64,000 bases of DNA from Streptomyces flavofungini (GTDB lineage: Bacteria; Actinomycetota; Actinomycetes; Streptomycetales; Streptomycetaceae). The translations under genes and the position numbers were made by a program. The notes under the pieces were generated by a model. It had not been told where the DNA came from and ran no database searches. It saw nothing but the letters and a program-made list of their open reading frames with translations. The stretch spans positions 2,582,001-2,646,000 of the forward strand of contig NZ_CP128846.1 of the NCBI RefSeq assembly GCF_030388665.1, in the 5' to 3' direction. Shown in pieces: positions 53,084 to 61,782 of the stretch. The stretch's first letter is position 1. Every line of letters begins with the position of its first letter.

Positions 53084-53181
53084 CAGGTCACACCCCCGTC
53101 GTACAAGCACAAGCGGGGGCGGAGAGTGTGTGCGCTACGGATCTTTTCGCAGAAGAAGGGAGAAGGAAGCACACAACGGGA

Positions 53182-53217
53182 GCCGCCCCCGCGTACGCAA
53201 CGGTACGCGGGGGCGGC
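53182..53217. terminator. Strong hairpin terminator after the aldehyde dehydrogenase
   Basis: GCCGCCCCCGCGTAC-GCAACG-GTACGCGGGGGCGGC, a 15-bp perfect stem with a 6-base loop, between the dehydrogenase stop (53300) and the RING/TerD-like gene. It separates these two leftward genes. Confidence 0.85.
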
Positions 53218-53299
53218 GATCAGGGCATCCGAATTAGGCGCCCCGCCGGAGCACGCGGCCTGCGGCCGACGGGTCCCGGACCACTCTCGATGGAGGGGA

Positions 53300-54739
53300 C
53301 TAGCCCTCGATCGAGGTCATCACGTGCTTGATGCGCGTGTAGTCGTCGAAGCCGTACGCCGAGAGGTCCTTGCCGTAGCCGGACTTCTTGAAGCCGCCGT
53401 GCGGCATCTCCGCGACCAGCGGGATGTGGGTGTTGATCCACACGCAGCCGAAGTCGAGGGCCTTGGACAGGCGCATCGCGCGGGCGTGGTCCTTGGTCCA
53501 CACCGAGGAGGCGAGGGCGTACTCGACGCCGTTCGCGTACTCGATCGCCTGGGCCTCGTCCGTGAAGGACTGGACGGTGATGACGGGGCCGAAGACCTCG
53601 TTCTGGATGATCTCGTCGTCCTGCTTGAGGCCGGAGACGACGGTCGGCGCGAAGAAGTAGCCCTTCTCGCCGACCCGCTGGCCGCCCGCCTCGACCTTGG
53701 CGTGCGCGGGCAGCCGCTCGATGAAGCCGGTGACCTGCTTCAGCTGGTTGGCGTTGTTGAGCGGGCCGTAGAGCACGTCCTCGTCGTCGGGCCGGCCGGT
53801 CTTGGTGTCGGCGGCGGCCTTGGCGAGGGCGGTCACGAACTCGTCGTGGATGGACTCGTGGACGAGCACACGGGTCGCGGCCGTACAGTCCTGGCCCGCG
53901 TTGAAGAAGCCCGCGACCGAGATGTCCTCGACGGCCTTGGCGATATCGGTGTCCTCGAACACCACGACGGGCGCCTTGCCGCCGAGCTCCAGGTGGACCC
54001 GCTTGAGGTCCTTGGAGGCGGACTCGGCGACCTGCATGCCGGCGCGCACGGAGCCGGTGATGGAGGCCATCGCGGGGATCTTGTGCTCGACCATGGCGCG
54101 GCCCGTGTCACGGTCGCCGCAGATGACGTTGAAGACGCCCGGCGGCACGATGGAGCCGATGATCTCGGCCATCAGGACCGTCGACGCGGGGGTCGTGTCG
54201 GACGGCTTGAGGACGACCGTGTTGCCCGCGGCGAGCGCCGGGGCGAACTTCCACACGCCCATCATCATGGGGTAGTTCCACGGCGCGACCTGCGCGCAGA
54301 CGCCGATCGGCTCGCGCCGGATGATGGAGGTCAGACCCTCCATGTACTCACCGGCGGCGCGCCCTTCGAGCATCCGGGCGGCGCCCGCGAAGAAGCGGAT
54401 CTGGTCGACCATGGGCGGGATCTCCTCGGACCGCGTGAGTCCGATCGGCTTGCCCGTGTTCTCGACCTCGGCCGCGATGAGCTCCTCGGCGCGCTCCTCG
54501 AAGGCGTCGGCGATCTTGAGGAGGTACTTCTGCCGCTCGGCGGGCACCAGGTCGCGCCAGGCCGGGAAGGCGTCGGCGGCGGCCTTCATGGCGGCGTCGA
54601 CGTCGGCCTGGCCCGAGAGCGGTGCCACCGCGTACGCCTCGCCGGTCGCCGGGTTGATCACCTCGGTGGTCCGCCCGTCGGCCGCGTCCCGGAATTCGCC
54701 GTTGATGTAGTTGCGCAGACGGCGCAGCTCGGTGGTCAC
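53300..54739 (-). CDS. Aldehyde dehydrogenase (gamma-aminobutyraldehyde type)
   Basis: 479 residues from GTG 54739, with AGGAGG eight bases ahead. ALDH motifs: PWNYPMMMGVWKFAPALAAGN, GSVRAGMQVAES, catalytic Glu in HLELGGKAPVVVF and Cys in NAGQDCTAATRVL. The C-terminal HGGFKKSGYGKDLSAYGFDDYTRIKHVM matches the other polyamine-side dehydrogenase at 39123. It is divergent from the lrp-aminotransferase pair: the aminotransferase would produce an aminoaldehyde that this enzyme oxidises. Substrate (4-aminobutyraldehyde or a similar aldehyde) is inferred. Confidence 0.92.
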   Translation of the reverse strand: MTTELRRLRNYINGEFRDAADGRTTEVINPATGEAYAVAPLSGQADVDAAMKAAADAFPAWRDLVPAERQKYLLKIADAFEERAEELIAAEVENTGKPIGLTRSEEIPPMVDQIRFFAGAARMLEGRAAGEYMEGLTSIIRREPIGVCAQVAPWNYPMMMGVWKFAPALAAGNTVVLKPSDTTPASTVLMAEIIGSIVPPGVFNVICGDRDTGRAMVEHKIPAMASITGSVRAGMQVAESASKDLKRVHLELGGKAPVVVFEDTDIAKAVEDISVAGFFNAGQDCTAATRVLVHESIHDEFVTALAKAAADTKTGRPDDEDVLYGPLNNANQLKQVTGFIERLPAHAKVEAGGQRVGEKGYFFAPTVVSGLKQDDEIIQNEVFGPVITVQSFTDEAQAIEYANGVEYALASSVWTKDHARAMRLSKALDFGCVWINTHIPLVAEMPHGGFKKSGYGKDLSAYGFDDYTRIKHVMTSIEG

Positions 54740-54895
54740 TGCCAAGCCCTCCTGTCCAGTGGATGAGACACCCACCCTAGTCGTTACACCGACGCTTTCA
54801 ACATACCCAGCCCTCCAGATCTGCGAAATCCGTTCCTCCAGACTTATCGAACAACGAATTTCATCGCTTCGGGCTTGCGGAACAGACGAGACGTC
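54740..54895. promoter_or_regulatory. Divergent promoter region, likely Lrp-controlled
   Basis: 156 bases between the dehydrogenase and lrp-type genes, noticeably richer in A/T than the flanking genes. CGAAAT near 54822 and the complementary ATTTC near 54858 form a loose dyad, the kind of degenerate site bound by Lrp/AsnC proteins, which usually control themselves and a divergent neighbour. Confidence 0.45.
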
Positions 54896-55405
54896 GTGCA
54901 CAGTGATGCCGTGGCAAGTCGAAGCGCAGACCCCAGCAGCTCCCGCGGCGGCGGCAGCCCGTCGATCGACGCCGTCTCCCTGGCGATCATCGAGCAGCTC
55001 CAGGAGGACGGCCGCCGTCCGTACGCCGCCATCGGCAAGGCCGTCGGCCTCTCCGAGGCGGCCGTGCGCCAGCGGGTGCAGAAGTTGCTCGATCAGGGTG
55101 TGATGCAGATCGTGGCCGTGACGGACCCGCTCACCGTGGGCTTCCGGCGCCAGGCGATGGTCGGCATCGACGTCGAGGGCGACGTGGACCCGGTCGCGGA
55201 CGCCCTGGCCGCCATGCCCGAGGCGGAGTACGTGGTGATGACCGCGGGCTCGCACGACCTCCTGGTCGAGATCGTCTGCGAGGACGACGACCACCTGCTC
55301 GAAGTCATCAACAAACGGATCCGCGCGCTCCCCGGCGTGCGCTCCACCGAGAGCTTCGTCTACCTCAAGCTCAAGAAGCAGACCTACATGTGGGGAACCC
55401 GATAG
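54896..55405 (+). CDS. Lrp/AsnC-family transcriptional regulator
   Basis: 169 residues from GTG 54896. The helix-turn-helix is LAIIEQLQEDGRRPYAAIGKAVGLSEAAVRQRVQKLLDQG, and the C-terminal RAM effector domain covers AMVGIDVEGDVDPVADAL ... AEYVVMTAGSHDLLVEIVCEDDDHLLEVI. Such proteins sense amino acids or related amines. The end overlaps the aminotransferase frame and faces a divergent aldehyde dehydrogenase, so it probably controls diamine degradation. Upstream start choice is uncertain by a few codons. Confidence 0.93.
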   Translation: MHSDAVASRSADPSSSRGGGSPSIDAVSLAIIEQLQEDGRRPYAAIGKAVGLSEAAVRQRVQKLLDQGVMQIVAVTDPLTVGFRRQAMVGIDVEGDVDPVADALAAMPEAEYVVMTAGSHDLLVEIVCEDDDHLLEVINKRIRALPGVRSTESFVYLKLKKQTYMWGTR

Positions 55406-56772
55406 CCGTGAGCACCAAGGACCTCAGCCGGACCGCGTACGACCACCTGTGGATGCACTTCACCCGCATGTCGTCGTACGAGAACGCGCCCGTTCCCACC
55501 ATCGTGCGTGGCGAAGGGACCTACATCTACGACGACAAGGGCAAGAAGTACCTCGACGGCCTCGCGGGCCTGTTCGTGGTCCAGGCCGGGCACGGCCGCC
55601 GCGAGCTGGCCGAGGTCGCCGCCAAGCAGGCCGCGGACCTCGCCTTCTTCCCCATCTGGTCGTACGCCCACCCCAAGGCCGTCGAGCTGGCGGAGCGCCT
55701 CGCCCAGTACGCCCCCGGCGACCTGAACAAGGTCTTCTTCACCACCGGCGGCGGCGAGGCCGTCGAGACCGCCTGGAAGCTGGCGAAGCAGTACCACAAG
55801 CTCACGGGCAACCACACGAAGTACAAGGTCATCTCGCGCGCGGTCGCCTACCACGGCACCCCGCAGGGAGCCCTGTCCATCACCGGTCTGCCGGCCCTCA
55901 AGGCCCCCTTCGAGCCGCTGGTCCCCGGCGCCCACAAGGTCCCGAACACCAACATCTACCGCGCCCCGATCCACGGCGACGACCCCGAGGCCTTCGGCCG
56001 CTGGGCCGCCGACCAGATCGAGCAGGAGATCCTCTTCGAGGGCCCCGAGACCGTCGCCGCGGTCTTCCTGGAGCCGGTGCAGAACGCGGGCGGCTGCTTC
56101 CCGCCGCCGCCCGGGTACTTCCAGCGCGTGCGCGAGATCTGCGACCAGTACGACGTGCTGCTCGTCTCCGACGAGGTCATCTGCGCCTTCGGCCGCCTCG
56201 GCACGATGTTCGCCTGCGACAAGTTCGGCTACGTCCCCGACATCATCACCTGCGCCAAGGGCATGACCTCGGGCTACTCCCCGATCGGCGCCGCGATCGT
56301 CTCGGACCGCATCGCCGAGCCGTTCTACAAGGGCGACAACACCTTCCTGCACGGCTACACCTTCGGCGGCCACCCGGTCTCCGCCGCCGTCGGCCTCGCC
56401 AACCTCGACCTGTTCGAGCGCGAGGGCCTGAACCAGCACGTGCTCGACAACGAGTCCGCGTTCCTGACCACCCTGCAGAAGCTGCACGACCTGCCGATCG
56501 TCGGCGACGTCCGCGGCAACGGCTTCTTCTACGGCATCGAGCTGGTGAAGGACAAGGCCACCAAGGAGTCCTTCACGGACGAGGAGTCGGAGCGCGTGCT
56601 CTACGGCTTCGTCTCCAAGAAGCTCTTCGAGTACGGCCTGTACTGCCGCGCCGACGACCGCGGTGACCCGGTCATCCAGCTGTCGCCGCCGCTGATCTCC
56701 GACCAGTCGACGTTCGACGAGATCGAGGGCATCGTGCGGCAGGTCCTGACGGAGGCCTGGACCAAGATCTGA
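55390..56772 (+). CDS. Class III PLP aminotransferase (putrescine/diamine-type)
   Basis: 460 residues if read from ATG 55390, which overlaps the lrp end by 16 bases; GTG 55408, with GGGGAA ahead, is equally likely. Class III aminotransferase: FTTGGGEAVETAWKLAKQY, AVAYHGTPQGALS, EPVQNAGGCFPPPPGYF, VSDEVICAFGRLG and PLP lysine in ITCAKGMTSGYSPIGA. The DHLWMHFTRM start and the lrp/ALDH neighbours suit a putrescine- or beta-alanine-pyruvate-type enzyme. With the divergent dehydrogenase it would convert a diamine to an amino acid. A strong terminator follows. Confidence 0.9.
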   Translation: MGNPIAVSTKDLSRTAYDHLWMHFTRMSSYENAPVPTIVRGEGTYIYDDKGKKYLDGLAGLFVVQAGHGRRELAEVAAKQAADLAFFPIWSYAHPKAVELAERLAQYAPGDLNKVFFTTGGGEAVETAWKLAKQYHKLTGNHTKYKVISRAVAYHGTPQGALSITGLPALKAPFEPLVPGAHKVPNTNIYRAPIHGDDPEAFGRWAADQIEQEILFEGPETVAAVFLEPVQNAGGCFPPPPGYFQRVREICDQYDVLLVSDEVICAFGRLGTMFACDKFGYVPDIITCAKGMTSGYSPIGAAIVSDRIAEPFYKGDNTFLHGYTFGGHPVSAAVGLANLDLFEREGLNQHVLDNESAFLTTLQKLHDLPIVGDVRGNGFFYGIELVKDKATKESFTDEESERVLYGFVSKKLFEYGLYCRADDRGDPVIQLSPPLISDQSTFDEIEGIVRQVLTEAWTKI

Positions 56773-56818
56773 GCCGTCGCGGCCCCTTCCGGGCCCGCCC
56801 CGCACCGAGCGCCGTGAC

Positions 56819-56863
56819 CGGCCCGGGTGCGCCCATCCGAGTGAGATGGGCGCACCCGGGCCG
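56819..56863 (+). terminator. Terminator of the lrp-aminotransferase unit
   Basis: A perfect 19-bp stem (56819-56837 with 56845-56863) and 7-base loop, followed by CGTCCTTGTCC. One of the strongest hairpins in the window. Confidence 0.9.
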
Positions 56864-56975
56864 CGTCCTTGTCCGGCCCCCGGTGCCGAATCCTTAGCGT
56901 GCCCAGTGACCGATCGGCCCAGCCTTCGTTCCCCCGTACGGGGGAGGCAATCTGATCTGAACCGAGGTGTACGCC

Positions 56976-57839
56976 ATGGTGGCCCCGCCGGACAACGACG
57001 TGCTGTGGGCACGCGCCCTGCACGTCACACGCAACGGATCCCCCGCGCTCACCGGCGTCTCGCTCGGTGTCCGCGAGGGCGAGATCCTGGCCGTCGGCGG
57101 CCCGCGCGGCAGCGGCAAGACCACGCTCCTGCGCTGTCTGTCCGGCCAGCTCCTGGCCCACCAGGGCGAGGTGTGGTTCAACTCCGCGCCCGTGCACACC
57201 ATGGGCCCGCTCGCCCGCGAACGGCTGCGCCGCGACAAGTTCGGCTGGATCGACCCCGAGCCCCGGCTCGTCCCGGAACTCAACGCCTGGGAGAACGCCG
57301 CCCTCGGCCTGATGCTGCGCGGCGGCGCCCGGCGCGGCGCCCGCACCGCCGCCCACGAGTGGCTGGAGCGCCTCGACATCGGCGACTGCGCCCGCAAACG
57401 CCCGCACGCCCTCACCCAGGCCGAGCGTCAACGCGTCTGTGTGGCCCGCGCCCTGGCCTGCGCGCCGACCGTGCTCTTCGCCGACGAGCCCACCGCGCCA
57501 CTGCACCGCGCCGACCGCGCGCACGTCCTGCGCACCCTGACGACGGCGGCCCGCTCGCACGGCATCACCGTCGTCCTCGCCACCCATGACGCCGAGGTCG
57601 CCTCGCTCGCCGACCGCACGGTGACGCTGCTCGACGGGCGGCGCGTGCACACCGTGCACCTGCCGGGGGAGGAAGCGGGGCCGGGCGGACGGGCCGGTGC
57701 CACGAAGAGCTCCCGCGTCACCGGCGCGTCCACCGCCTCCCCCGGACCCGCCGAGGCCGCCGCCTCCGGTCCCGTCGACGCGGCCGCCCCCACCGACTCC
57801 GACACGGAAGGCCGGGCCGCGTGCTCGCTCTCCGCCTAG
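56976..57839 (+). CDS. ABC transporter ATP-binding protein, degenerate motifs
   Basis: 287 residues from ATG 56976, with GAGG about ten bases ahead. Walker A GPRGSGKTTLLR, Walker B TVLFADEPTA and switch histidine ATHDAEV are intact. The Q-loop position reads FGWIDPEPRLVP without the usual glutamine, and the signature LSGGQ is replaced by LTQAERQRV. A 60-residue Ala/Pro/Thr-rich tail follows the domain. The gene overlaps the downstream permease gene by 19 bases, so both subunits are made together. Organisation resembles MacB/LolD-type export systems; substrate unknown, and hydrolysis may be slow. Confidence 0.88.
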   Translation: MVAPPDNDVLWARALHVTRNGSPALTGVSLGVREGEILAVGGPRGSGKTTLLRCLSGQLLAHQGEVWFNSAPVHTMGPLARERLRRDKFGWIDPEPRLVPELNAWENAALGLMLRGGARRGARTAAHEWLERLDIGDCARKRPHALTQAERQRVCVARALACAPTVLFADEPTAPLHRADRAHVLRTLTTAARSHGITVVLATHDAEVASLADRTVTLLDGRRVHTVHLPGEEAGPGGRAGATKSSRVTGASTASPGPAEAAASGPVDAAAPTDSDTEGRAACSLSA

Positions 57840-59020
57840 CCCGCGGCTCCCACCCCCTGGTCCAGCTGCGCAGGCTCCTGGTCGCCGCCGCGGCGGCCGG
57901 AACGGGCTTCCTGCTCCTGTGCGCCCTCGGGTACGCGCTCGGCCACGCCGGGTCCACCGGCGCCGTGCTCCGGCTGGCCTGGTGCGCCGCCCCGCTCGCC
58001 GCCACCGTCCACTTCGCCGTCGCCGTGGCCCGCGCCGACCCCGGCACGAAACCACGCCCCGGGCTCGCCTCCATCGGGCTCGGGCCCGGCCGCCTCATGG
58101 TCATCTCCGCCATGACCACGGCCGTGGCCTGCACGCTCGGCTCCATGCTCGCGCTGCTGTTCTTCCTGCATCTGCGCGGCGATCTGACGGGCCTGCCGTT
58201 CGACGGCGCCGCCGCCGAACTCCTCGCCGCCGACCGGCCGTTGCCGCTCGCCGCCGCCCTGACCCTGCTCGCGCTCGTGCCGCTCGCCGCGTCCGTGGCC
58301 AGCGCCCTCGCGCTGCGCCCGCGCCGGGCCAAGCCCGGATCCGACGCGACGCCCGCCACCGGTCCCGCCCCCGACGCCGACCCCACCGACATCGCGCCCC
58401 CGGCCGCCGCCCCCGGCGGACTGCCCTGGGGCGTCGCGCTGTTCGCCGCCGGACTCGCCGCCGAGACGTACGCGAGCAGCGCCGACGACGGCTCGGGCCC
58501 GCGCCTGCCCGGCGGGCTCGCCGGCAGCCCCGTCGGCGTCCTCGCCGGCTGGGGGCTCACCGCCGTCGGTCTCGCCCTCGCCGGGCCCGCCCTCACCCAC
58601 CTGTGCGGGCGGCTGCTCCAGGCCGTGCGGCCCGGGGCGCTGCGGCTGCTCGCGGGGCGCGTGCTCCAGCAGGAGGCACGGCGGATCGGACGGCCGCTCG
58701 GCGTGGTGTGCGCGGTGGCGTCGGGCGCCTACGCGGCCCGCACCCTGTACGCCGACGCACCGGGCGGCGCCTCGGACATCGGCCCGCTCACCACCCTCGG
58801 CGCCGTGGTCGTCGCGGGCTGCGCCGTCCTGACGCTCGCCACGGCCGCCGTCGAGGCACGGCACGCCCGGGCCGACACCACGGCGGCGCTGCTGCGGCTC
58901 GGGGCGCCCGCCGGGCTCCTGCGGGGGTGCGCGGCCCTGCGGGCCGGGGCGCTGCTCGCGGTGTTCGGGCCGGTGACGTGGCTGGTGGCGGAGGTTTCGG
59001 CACTGCCGCTCGGCCGGTGA
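57821..59020 (+). CDS. Membrane permease of the adjacent ABC pair
   Basis: 399 residues, GTG start inside the ATPase gene. Hydrophobic segments: LLVAAAAAGTGFLLLCALGYALG, a second near AWCAAPLAATVHFAVAVA, others around LLALVPLAASVASAL, and C-terminal ones at LGAVVVAGCAVLTLATA and GALLAVFGPVTWLVAEV. The layout recalls FtsX-like export permeases, but the periplasmic domain is small and Gly/Ala-rich. It pairs with the degenerate ATPase; the exported substrate is unknown. Confidence 0.8.
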   Translation: MLALRLARGSHPLVQLRRLLVAAAAAGTGFLLLCALGYALGHAGSTGAVLRLAWCAAPLAATVHFAVAVARADPGTKPRPGLASIGLGPGRLMVISAMTTAVACTLGSMLALLFFLHLRGDLTGLPFDGAAAELLAADRPLPLAAALTLLALVPLAASVASALALRPRRAKPGSDATPATGPAPDADPTDIAPPAAAPGGLPWGVALFAAGLAAETYASSADDGSGPRLPGGLAGSPVGVLAGWGLTAVGLALAGPALTHLCGRLLQAVRPGALRLLAGRVLQQEARRIGRPLGVVCAVASGAYAARTLYADAPGGASDIGPLTTLGAVVVAGCAVLTLATAAVEARHARADTTAALLRLGAPAGLLRGCAALRAGALLAVFGPVTWLVAEVSALPLGR

Positions 59021-59184
59021 GCGGTGCCGCGAGGCGGCCCGGGGCGCCCCCGGATCCGGCGCCCTCGAAAACTCGTACAAGAAATTTCGCGAAGAGCGAT
59101 GAGTTCTGCTCCGGAGGGTCGTCTAATCCTGCGTAAGACGCACACAGGCGCTTACGCGAGGCACACACCCCACGGGAGACGCAC

Positions 59185-59589
59185 ATGTACCAGCAGATGA
59201 TCTTCGTGAACCTGGCCGTCAACGACGTCGAGGCTTCCAAGAAGTTCTTCACCAGCCTCGGTTACGAGCTCAACCCCCAGTTCTCGACGGACGACTGCGC
59301 CTGCGTGAAGATCAGCGACACGATCGTCGCAATGATGCTCAGCAAGTCGCACTACGCGCAGTTCACGACGAAGGAGATCGCCGACGCCACGAAGACCAGC
59401 GAGGTCCTCGTGGGGCTGAGCGCCGAGAGCCGCGAGGCCGTGGACACGCTCGTCGACAAGGCGGTGGCGGCGGGCGCCACGGACGGCAAGACCCAGGACT
59501 ACGGCTTCATGTACGGCCGGGCGTTCGACGACCTGGACGGCCACACCTGGGAGGTCATCTGGATGGACCCGACGCAGGTCGAGGGCTGA
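59185..59589 (+). CDS. VOC (glyoxalase/bleomycin-resistance fold) protein
   Basis: 134 residues with GGGAGA ahead. QMIFVNLAVNDVEASKKFFTSLGYELNP is the first beta-alpha-beta module, and DLDGHTWEVIWMDP the second, which carries a likely metal-binding glutamate. VOC proteins isomerise, hydrolyse or sequester small molecules; substrate cannot be told from sequence. The upstream 160 bases contain GAAATTTC and a relatively AT-rich patch suitable for a promoter. Confidence 0.88.
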   Translation: MYQQMIFVNLAVNDVEASKKFFTSLGYELNPQFSTDDCACVKISDTIVAMMLSKSHYAQFTTKEIADATKTSEVLVGLSAESREAVDTLVDKAVAAGATDGKTQDYGFMYGRAFDDLDGHTWEVIWMDPTQVEG

Positions 59590-59606
59590 TCCGAAGTCGC
59601 GTCCCA

Positions 59607-59659
59607 GGGGTGCCCAGCAGGGGCGGATGCTGCCCTCCGAAGCATCCGCCCCGCACCCC
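59607..59659 (+). terminator. Terminator of the VOC gene
   Basis: GGGGCGGATGCT and AGCATCCGCCCC form a 12-bp perfect stem with 9-base loop, and GGGGTGC/GCACCCC add an outer 7 bp with a bulge. Starts 18 bases after the VOC stop. Confidence 0.8.
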
Positions 59660-59663
59660 GGGC

Positions 59664-59769
59664 GACCGTGAGATCGAGACACTCGCCGAGTTCGACGAGG
59701 TCGTCGCGGCGAGTGGTTCGCTCGCCGGACACCACGTCCAGGCCGTCGGTCACGCGGTGGGCGCGGGCC
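59664..59769 (+). pseudogene. Remnant resembling a LOG-family (TIGR00730-type) N-terminus
   Basis: The plus-strand reading DREIETLAEFDEVVAASG, continuing SLAGHHVQAVGHA, looks like the leader of streptomycete LOG-family (lysine-decarboxylase-like) proteins as I remember them. It then breaks off without the following catalytic GGGxxGxM region. No start or long frame belongs to it. It is probably a relic of a deleted gene in the 231-base gap between the VOC and the isomerase-like genes. The family call rests on memory and is weak. Confidence 0.35.
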
Positions 59770-59820
59770 GCCAGGGGCGGCACGGCACAGCCCCGGACCA
59801 CAGCGCCGTCACGGCAGGGC

Positions 59821-60612
59821 TCACCCGAACGAGGCCCGCTCCAGCCAGAACTCCAACAGCTCCCGGTCCCCCAGTACTTCAACCCGCCCGGAGTCCAAGC
59901 CCCGCCGCCGGTAGAAGGCGAGCAGGACCTCCGTGAGCGGCCCACGAACCGCGACGTCGGCCTTCTCATGGGCCCGACGCCACACCACCCCCTCCTCGGC
60001 CAGCTCCACCACCCACTCCGCGTCGAGCGACGCCTCCGCGTCCACGGCGTGGAGATGGAGGGTCCGCCCGCCCCCGCGCAACTCCACCGCGTTGTCCGAC
60101 AGCTGGGTCCGCTGGACGTACTGCACGATCTCCAGCCACTCGTCGATCGCGTCGGCCGCGACCTCGGGCGCGACGACGTACTCGACGCCCGCGGCGATCG
60201 CCGCGTCGGCCCGGTGCACGGCCACCTCGTGCGTCATCCGTCGCGCCCAGAACTCGGCGGTGTGCTCCGCCGCCCACGTCCACACGGCGGTCTCCCCCGT
60301 GGCCCCCGCGAAGGCCGCGTCGATCAGCTCCGCCGTCTCGGCGAGCCACGCGTCGAGTGCGGCGGGGTCGTCGTCGGCGGGGCCCGCGAAGTCCGGGACG
60401 TCCGACTCGGGGATGTTCTTCTCGGCCCGGGTCCGGACATGCGCCTCGACCCACCGCACGGCACCGCCGGTGTGCCGGGCGAGTTGGCCGAGGGTCCACT
60501 CGGGGCAGGTGGGCACGGTGACCGTGAGGTCGGCGCCCACCAGCGTCTCGCGGAACAGCTGCAGCTGACGGCCGACTTCGGCGCGGTAGCGGTCGTAACC
60601 AAGTCTCGTCAT
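59821..60612 (-). CDS. Maleylpyruvate isomerase-like mycothiol-dependent protein
   Basis: 263 residues from ATG 60612 (upstream in-frame starts at 60654 and 60663 exist; none has a strong ribosome site). The N-terminal DinB-like helical bundle of this family is seen: LTVTVPTCPEWTLGQLARHTGGAVRWVEAHV, then EFWARRMTHEVAVHRADAAIA, whose histidines suit metal binding. The C-terminal domain follows (VAVRGPLTEVLLAFYRRR). Such proteins use mycothiol in detoxification or isomerisation, a thiol restricted to actinobacteria. Substrate unknown. Confidence 0.85.
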   Translation of the reverse strand: MTRLGYDRYRAEVGRQLQLFRETLVGADLTVTVPTCPEWTLGQLARHTGGAVRWVEAHVRTRAEKNIPESDVPDFAGPADDDPAALDAWLAETAELIDAAFAGATGETAVWTWAAEHTAEFWARRMTHEVAVHRADAAIAAGVEYVVAPEVAADAIDEWLEIVQYVQRTQLSDNAVELRGGGRTLHLHAVDAEASLDAEWVVELAEEGVVWRRAHEKADVAVRGPLTEVLLAFYRRRGLDSGRVEVLGDRELLEFWLERASFG

Positions 60613-60714
60613 GGCCGAACCATAGATCGAGATCTGCGCTGCTGACAGCCCCATTTCCGGCACCGCGGGCCCGCCCGGCGCACCCGCCCCGGCGCCCCCG
60701 CGCCCGGCCGCCCC

Positions 60715-61782
60715 TCAGCCGAGGACCACCACGTCACCGGAGTCGAAGGCGACCCCCACCGTCCCGCCCACGGCGGGCGCGTCCCGCAGCGCGCACGCCG
60801 CTTCGAGCCTCGGCCCGCCCGGGGGCTCGAGCTGGACGGCGACATGCGTGCCCCGGAACGTACGCGCCGCGACCACGCACGCGAGCCCCTCCCGCGCCTC
60901 CACGAGCCGCACCCCGGCGGGTCGTACGAGGAGCCGGCAGGCGCCCTGCCGGGTCCCGGCGGGCACCGGGATCTTCCCCCACGCCGTGTCCGCGGCCTCG
61001 CCGGTGACGGTCGCGTCGACCACGTTGTCGAAGCCGAGGAAGCGCGCCACGAACTCGTCGGCGGGGTTGCGCCACACCTCAAGGGGCGTGCCGGACTGGG
61101 CGATCCGCCCGTCCCGCATCACCACGACCCGGTCGGCGAGCGCGAACGCCTCGCCCTGGTCGTGCGTGACGGCCAGCACGGTGGTGCCCAACTCGTCGAA
61201 GAGCTCGCGCAGTTCGACGACGAGGCGTTCGCGCAGCGAGCGGTCGAGCTGGCCCAGGGGTTCGTCGAGCATCAGCAGGCGGGGCCGGGGCGCGAGCGCG
61301 CGGGCGAGCGCGACGCGCTGCTGCTCACCGCCCGAGAGCGCGGACACGGCCCGCTTCTGGGCGCCCGGCAGCCCGACCAGGTCGAGCAACTCGGCGACCC
61401 GCAGGGCCTGTTCGGCGCGCGGGGTCCCGTGCATGCGCAGCCCGAAGGCGACGTTCCCGGCCACGTCCCGCTGCGGGAAGAGCTGGTGGTCCTGGAACAT
61501 CAGGCCGACGCCCCGCTTGTGCGCGGGCACTCCGGCCTGGTCGCGCCCGCCGAGCAGGACCCGGCCCGCGTCCAGGCCCTGGAGCCCGGCCACGACCCGC
61601 AGGAGCGTCGACTTGCCGCTGCCGCTCGGCCCGAGCACGCACACGATCTCCTGCTCGGCGACGCCGAGGCCGACGCCGTCCAGGGCGGCGCGGGCCCCGA
61701 ACCGTACCGTCACGTCGTCGAGGCGCAGCAGCGCCCCGGCGGCGGCACCGGTCGCGCCGGGCTTCGCCTGCGTGGCCGTCAT
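60715..61782 (-). CDS. ABC transporter ATPase, thiamine/iron-type importer
   Basis: 355 residues. Walker A GPSGSGKSTLLRVVA, Q-loop LMFQDHQLFPQRDV, signature LSGGEQQRVALARAL, Walker B LLMLDEPLGQLD and switch HDQGEAFAL are all complete, with a TOBE-like end. It is the energising subunit of an importer whose permease overlaps its start by one base (TGATG). The visible substrate-binding protein identifies the system as ThiBPQ-like, so thiamine or thiamine phosphate uptake is likely; an Fe(III) importer is the alternative. Confidence 0.9.
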   Translation of the reverse strand: MTATQAKPGATGAAAGALLRLDDVTVRFGARAALDGVGLGVAEQEIVCVLGPSGSGKSTLLRVVAGLQGLDAGRVLLGGRDQAGVPAHKRGVGLMFQDHQLFPQRDVAGNVAFGLRMHGTPRAEQALRVAELLDLVGLPGAQKRAVSALSGGEQQRVALARALAPRPRLLMLDEPLGQLDRSLRERLVVELRELFDELGTTVLAVTHDQGEAFALADRVVVMRDGRIAQSGTPLEVWRNPADEFVARFLGFDNVVDATVTGEAADTAWGKIPVPAGTRQGACRLLVRPAGVRLVEAREGLACVVAARTFRGTHVAVQLEPPGGPRLEAACALRDAPAVGGTVGVAFDSGDVVVLG

